8,875 bases of DNA from Variovorax sp. GTDB lineage: Bacteria; Pseudomonadota; Gammaproteobacteria; Burkholderiales; Burkholderiaceae_C. A program made the position numbers and the translations under genes. The notes beneath the pieces are model-generated. The model was not told the DNA's origin, searched no databases, and saw only the letters and a program-made list of their open reading frames with translations. Shown piece by piece: positions 6,493-8,875 of this stretch; positions within the stretch are counted from its first letter, which is position 1, and each line of letters starts with the position of its first letter. The DNA is taken from NCBI GenBank assembly GCA_028292835.1, contig JAQGLP010000393.1, positions 1 through 8,875 on the forward strand. The letters run 5' to 3'.

Positions 6493-7929
6493 ATGGACGT
6501 TCGGAATAGCAGCGATCAGGACCTGTGGCGCTGGAGCGCCAGCGACATGGCGCACGCGGTGCGCACGCGCGCCGTATCGGCACGCGAATTGACGCAGAGT
6601 TGCCTGCGCCGCATCGAAGCGGTGAACCCGCGAATAAACGCACTCGTCGAGGTTTTCCCCGAAGAGGCCCTGCAGATGGCTGACGCCGCCGACCAAGCCG
6701 TGGCGAAAGGAGCCGCGCTCGGGCCCCTGCACGGCGTACCGGTGGCCATCAAGGTGAACAGCGACCAGGCCGGCCATGCGACGACCAACGGGATCGGTGC
6801 CTTCAAGGATGCGGTGGCCCGGGAGGACGGCCCACATGTGGCCAACCTGCGGCACGCCGGCGCTATCTTCGTGGGGCGCAGCAACACCCCCGCCTTCTCC
6901 TACCGCTGGTTCACCACCTGCGACCTGCACGGCCGGACCCTCAATCCCTGGGATGCGTCCCGCACGCCGGGAGGCTCCAGCGGCGGCGCGGCCGCGGCCG
7001 CAGCGAGCGGCATGGTGCCGATCGCCCACGGCAACGACATCGGCGGTTCCATCCGGCAGCCCGCATATTGCTGCGGGATCACGGGCCTGCGCCCGACAGT
7101 GGGTCGTATCCCCAGCTGGTACGGGCCCACGGATGCGGACCAGCCCCTGTCGGTGCAGACAATGCTCACGCAAGGACCGCTCGCGCGCTGCGTCGGCGAC
7201 TTGCGCCTCGCACTGACCGCGATGAGCGATTTCGATCCGCGGGACCTGCTCCATGCCCCGGCGCCCCTGTCCGGCGCGCCGCTGGCGCGGCCGATCCGCG
7301 TGGCACTGCTGCGGGACGTCGGCGTGGCCAAGCCCGCCCCGGCCGTCGAAGCGGCGCTGCAGCAGGCGGCCGGGTGGCTGGAGGACGCCGGCTATCGCGT
7401 GGAAGAAGTTCAGTTGCCACTGCTCGGCGAGGCGTACCGCCTGTGGTACCTGCTCGCCATGGAGGAGTTCCGCCAGATCATGCCCCTGGTGGAGCAGATC
7501 GGAGACGCCGGCATGCAGAAGGCCGCCGCGCACTACTATGCGGTCGCCAAGGACTGGTGGGGCGAGCGTCCCGGCCTAGCCGAATACATGAACGGTTACG
7601 CGCGCCGCGGCACGCTGATCGTGAAGCTGCAGCAGTTTCTGCAGGACCGCCCGCTCGTGCTGCTGCCCGTTTCGGCGGAACAGGCTTTCCCACAAGACTT
7701 GGACATCCAGAGCGTCGAGAGCATGCGGCGGGTGATGGCCGCCAACTGGTCGATGATGGCAATCCCCATGCTGGGCTTCCCGGCCCTGTCCGTGCCTACA
7801 GGGGTGGACCAGGGGTTGCCAGTGGGCGTGCAGCTGCTCGGTCAGCGCTTCCGGGAGGACACTTTGCTCGACGCGGCCGAGGTGATCGAGGCACGGGCGG
7901 GCGTGTTCACGCCTATCGATCCGCGCTGA
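6493..7929 (+). CDS. Amidase-signature family hydrolase
   Basis: A 478-residue member of the amidase signature family, which hydrolyses carboxamides through a Ser-cisSer-Lys triad; family members include bacterial amidases, GatA and FAAH. The triad is visible: Lys87 in GVPVAIKVN, cis-Ser162 in TPGGSSGGAAAA, and nucleophile Ser186 in GNDIGGSIRQPA. The spacings (75 and 24 residues) match those of FAAH. ITGLRPTVGRIPSW (196-209) follows as expected, and the C-terminal LSVPTGVDQGLPVGVQLLG (432-450) closes the fold. There is no signal peptide, so it should act in the cytoplasm. The family is broad, so the substrate cannot be assigned; a GatA role is unlikely without gatB/gatC neighbours. It is divergent from the second M20 gene and convergent with the AraC gene, which suggests a shared pathway for amide or acyl-amide breakdown. 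Confidence 0.92.
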   Translation: MDVRNSSDQDLWRWSASDMAHAVRTRAVSARELTQSCLRRIEAVNPRINALVEVFPEEALQMADAADQAVAKGAALGPLHGVPVAIKVNSDQAGHATTNGIGAFKDAVAREDGPHVANLRHAGAIFVGRSNTPAFSYRWFTTCDLHGRTLNPWDASRTPGGSSGGAAAAAASGMVPIAHGNDIGGSIRQPAYCCGITGLRPTVGRIPSWYGPTDADQPLSVQTMLTQGPLARCVGDLRLALTAMSDFDPRDLLHAPAPLSGAPLARPIRVALLRDVGVAKPAPAVEAALQQAAGWLEDAGYRVEEVQLPLLGEAYRLWYLLAMEEFRQIMPLVEQIGDAGMQKAAAHYYAVAKDWWGERPGLAEYMNGYARRGTLIVKLQQFLQDRPLVLLPVSAEQAFPQDLDIQSVESMRRVMAANWSMMAIPMLGFPALSVPTGVDQGLPVGVQLLGQRFREDTLLDAAEVIEARAGVFTPIDPR

Positions 7930-7946
7930 AGAGGGTCGCCCGGCAG

Positions 7947-8840
7947 CTACAGCTGCGCGTGCCGCCGGTAGGCGGTGGGCGTCAGGCCTGTCGCCTGCCG
8001 AAACGCGCGTGAAAACTGGCTGGGACCGGCGAAGCTTAGCCGAGCGGCGATCTCGGCGATGCTCGCCGCACCGGACGAGAGCAAGGCCTTGGCTTTCTCG
8101 ACCCGCACTTCTTCGTAATACCGGTACGGCGTTTTGCCGGTGGTGTTCTTGAACAGGCGAATGAAGTGCCAGGAGCTGAGCCCTACCGACGTCGCCAGCT
8201 CATCGACCGAGACCGGGCCCTCTCCAAGGAAGTGGATACAGGCCAGTACGCGCTGCAGTTGCTTGCGCGTGAGCCGGGCCTCCGAGTGTCTGGTCGCCAG
8301 CGACACATGGCGGCGCGCCAGCGCATGCATGATGGCCACGCGGCAGCTGCTGGCCAGCAATTCGTTGGCGTTGGAGCCTGCGGATGCCTCGTGCCACAGG
8401 CGGATCACGAGTTCGTGCACGAGCTCCTCGGCAAAGCCGCTGCTGCCCAAAGCCCACAGGCAGCTGCCCGGCAGCTTGATGCCGAAATCGCGCAGCAGCA
8501 TTTGGGCATCCGTGTCGGGGAAGGACAGGAAAACGCACTGCGACGCCGCGTCGAGCCGCCAGCGCGCATCTGCGTCGGCCGGCACCACGTACACCGGCTT
8601 TGGAGCCACGGAAAAGTGCTCGCGCCAGCCGTAGCCAAGGTCGAACTCGACGGAGGTGGCAGCGATGTTCTGCTGGGCCACAATCAGCAGGTCCGAGCTG
8701 GCGCCCCGCCGAAACTCGTGGGCTGGGGCACGATGGTGCGCCAAGGCCAGGCCGCTGCGCGATGGCGGCGCCGTGTTTACGACGCCGACCGCATTCGTCG
8801 GCTTGCGCAGGATTTCACTGAAACTCGGCCAATCCGACAT
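7947..8840 (-). CDS. AraC-family transcriptional regulator
   Basis: A 297-residue protein with an N-terminal sensing region and a C-terminal AraC DNA-binding domain. The first helix-turn-helix is VSVDELATSVGLSSWHFIRLFK (about 210-231). The second is SIAEIAARLSFAGPSQFSRAFRQ (about 260-282), followed by the family ending TGLTPTAYRR (284-293). Residues 30-110 look like the beta-rich arm or cupin sensor of this family, without a recognisable ligand motif. The start is the ATG at 8840 with a G-rich stretch just upstream, a weak ribosome site. It converges on the amidase gene, with only 17 nt between the two stop codons. It is a candidate activator of the amidase or of the amidase/M20 divergent promoters, which is inferred from position alone. 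Confidence 0.92.
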   Translation of the reverse strand: MSDWPSFSEILRKPTNAVGVVNTAPPSRSGLALAHHRAPAHEFRRGASSDLLIVAQQNIAATSVEFDLGYGWREHFSVAPKPVYVVPADADARWRLDAASQCVFLSFPDTDAQMLLRDFGIKLPGSCLWALGSSGFAEELVHELVIRLWHEASAGSNANELLASSCRVAIMHALARRHVSLATRHSEARLTRKQLQRVLACIHFLGEGPVSVDELATSVGLSSWHFIRLFKNTTGKTPYRYYEEVRVEKAKALLSSGAASIAEIAARLSFAGPSQFSRAFRQATGLTPTAYRRHAQL

Positions 8841-8875
8841 GCGCGCCCCCAGCCAAGAATTCTAGAGGCCGTGGT

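Noticed and set aside
6445..7533. A 362-codon open frame on the minus strand across the amidase gene
   Set aside because: The plus strand encodes an amidase with complete triad and motifs. The antisense product shows only low-complexity GC-driven composition.
7943..7956. GCAGCT-AC-AGCTGC inverted repeat at the convergent gene ends, as a terminator
   Set aside because: The arms are only 6 bp with a 2-nt loop, it overlaps the AraC stop codon, and no T-run follows on either strand. It is too weak to call an intrinsic terminator.

Overview
The window is GC-rich, densely coded DNA. It looks like an accessory catabolic region of a betaproteobacterium, probably Burkholderiales. The inference rests on the GC-rich codon use, a stand-alone Bug-type (tripartite tricarboxylate) binding protein next to a LysR regulator, and the general style of the enzyme set. 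No rRNA, tRNA, CRISPR array or phage gene was seen.

Layout from left to right. (1) Positions 1-418 hold the end of a decayed IS6/IS240-type insertion sequence. Its transposase, on the minus strand, is broken by an internal deletion with frameshift and carries a GA/GATA microsatellite. (2) Positions 569-2750 are a minus-strand two-gene operon: a periplasmic Bug/TTT-type binding protein followed, 7 nt later, by an M20D amidohydrolase. (3) A LysR regulator (2919-3803, plus) diverges from this operon. A 10-bp perfect palindrome inside a 22-bp imperfect inverted repeat lies between them and is a good operator candidate. (4) Positions 3804-4976 contain an intact TRIC/UPF0126 membrane protein (4090-4752, minus). 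It is flanked by two apparent gene remnants: a possible flavoprotein scrap at 3804-3976, and what looks like the C-terminus of a second TRIC-like protein at 4777-4952. (5) A second, distinct M20 amidohydrolase (5015-6283, minus) diverges from an amidase-signature hydrolase (6493-7929, plus). (6) An AraC regulator (7947-8840, minus) converges on the amidase.

Working model (inference): this is a small island for taking up and hydrolysing amide or N-acyl compounds. The binding protein would capture an organic acid or acylated amino acid. The amidase and the two M20 enzymes would split amide bonds in different substrates. LysR and AraC would sense the inducers. No membrane subunits for the binding protein (TctA/TctB) are in the window.

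I found no clearly new defence or mobile system. The most unusual points are the microsatellite-bearing IS relic, the decayed TRIC-like copy beside an intact one, the palindromic operator candidate, and the clustering of three amide hydrolases of two unrelated folds.
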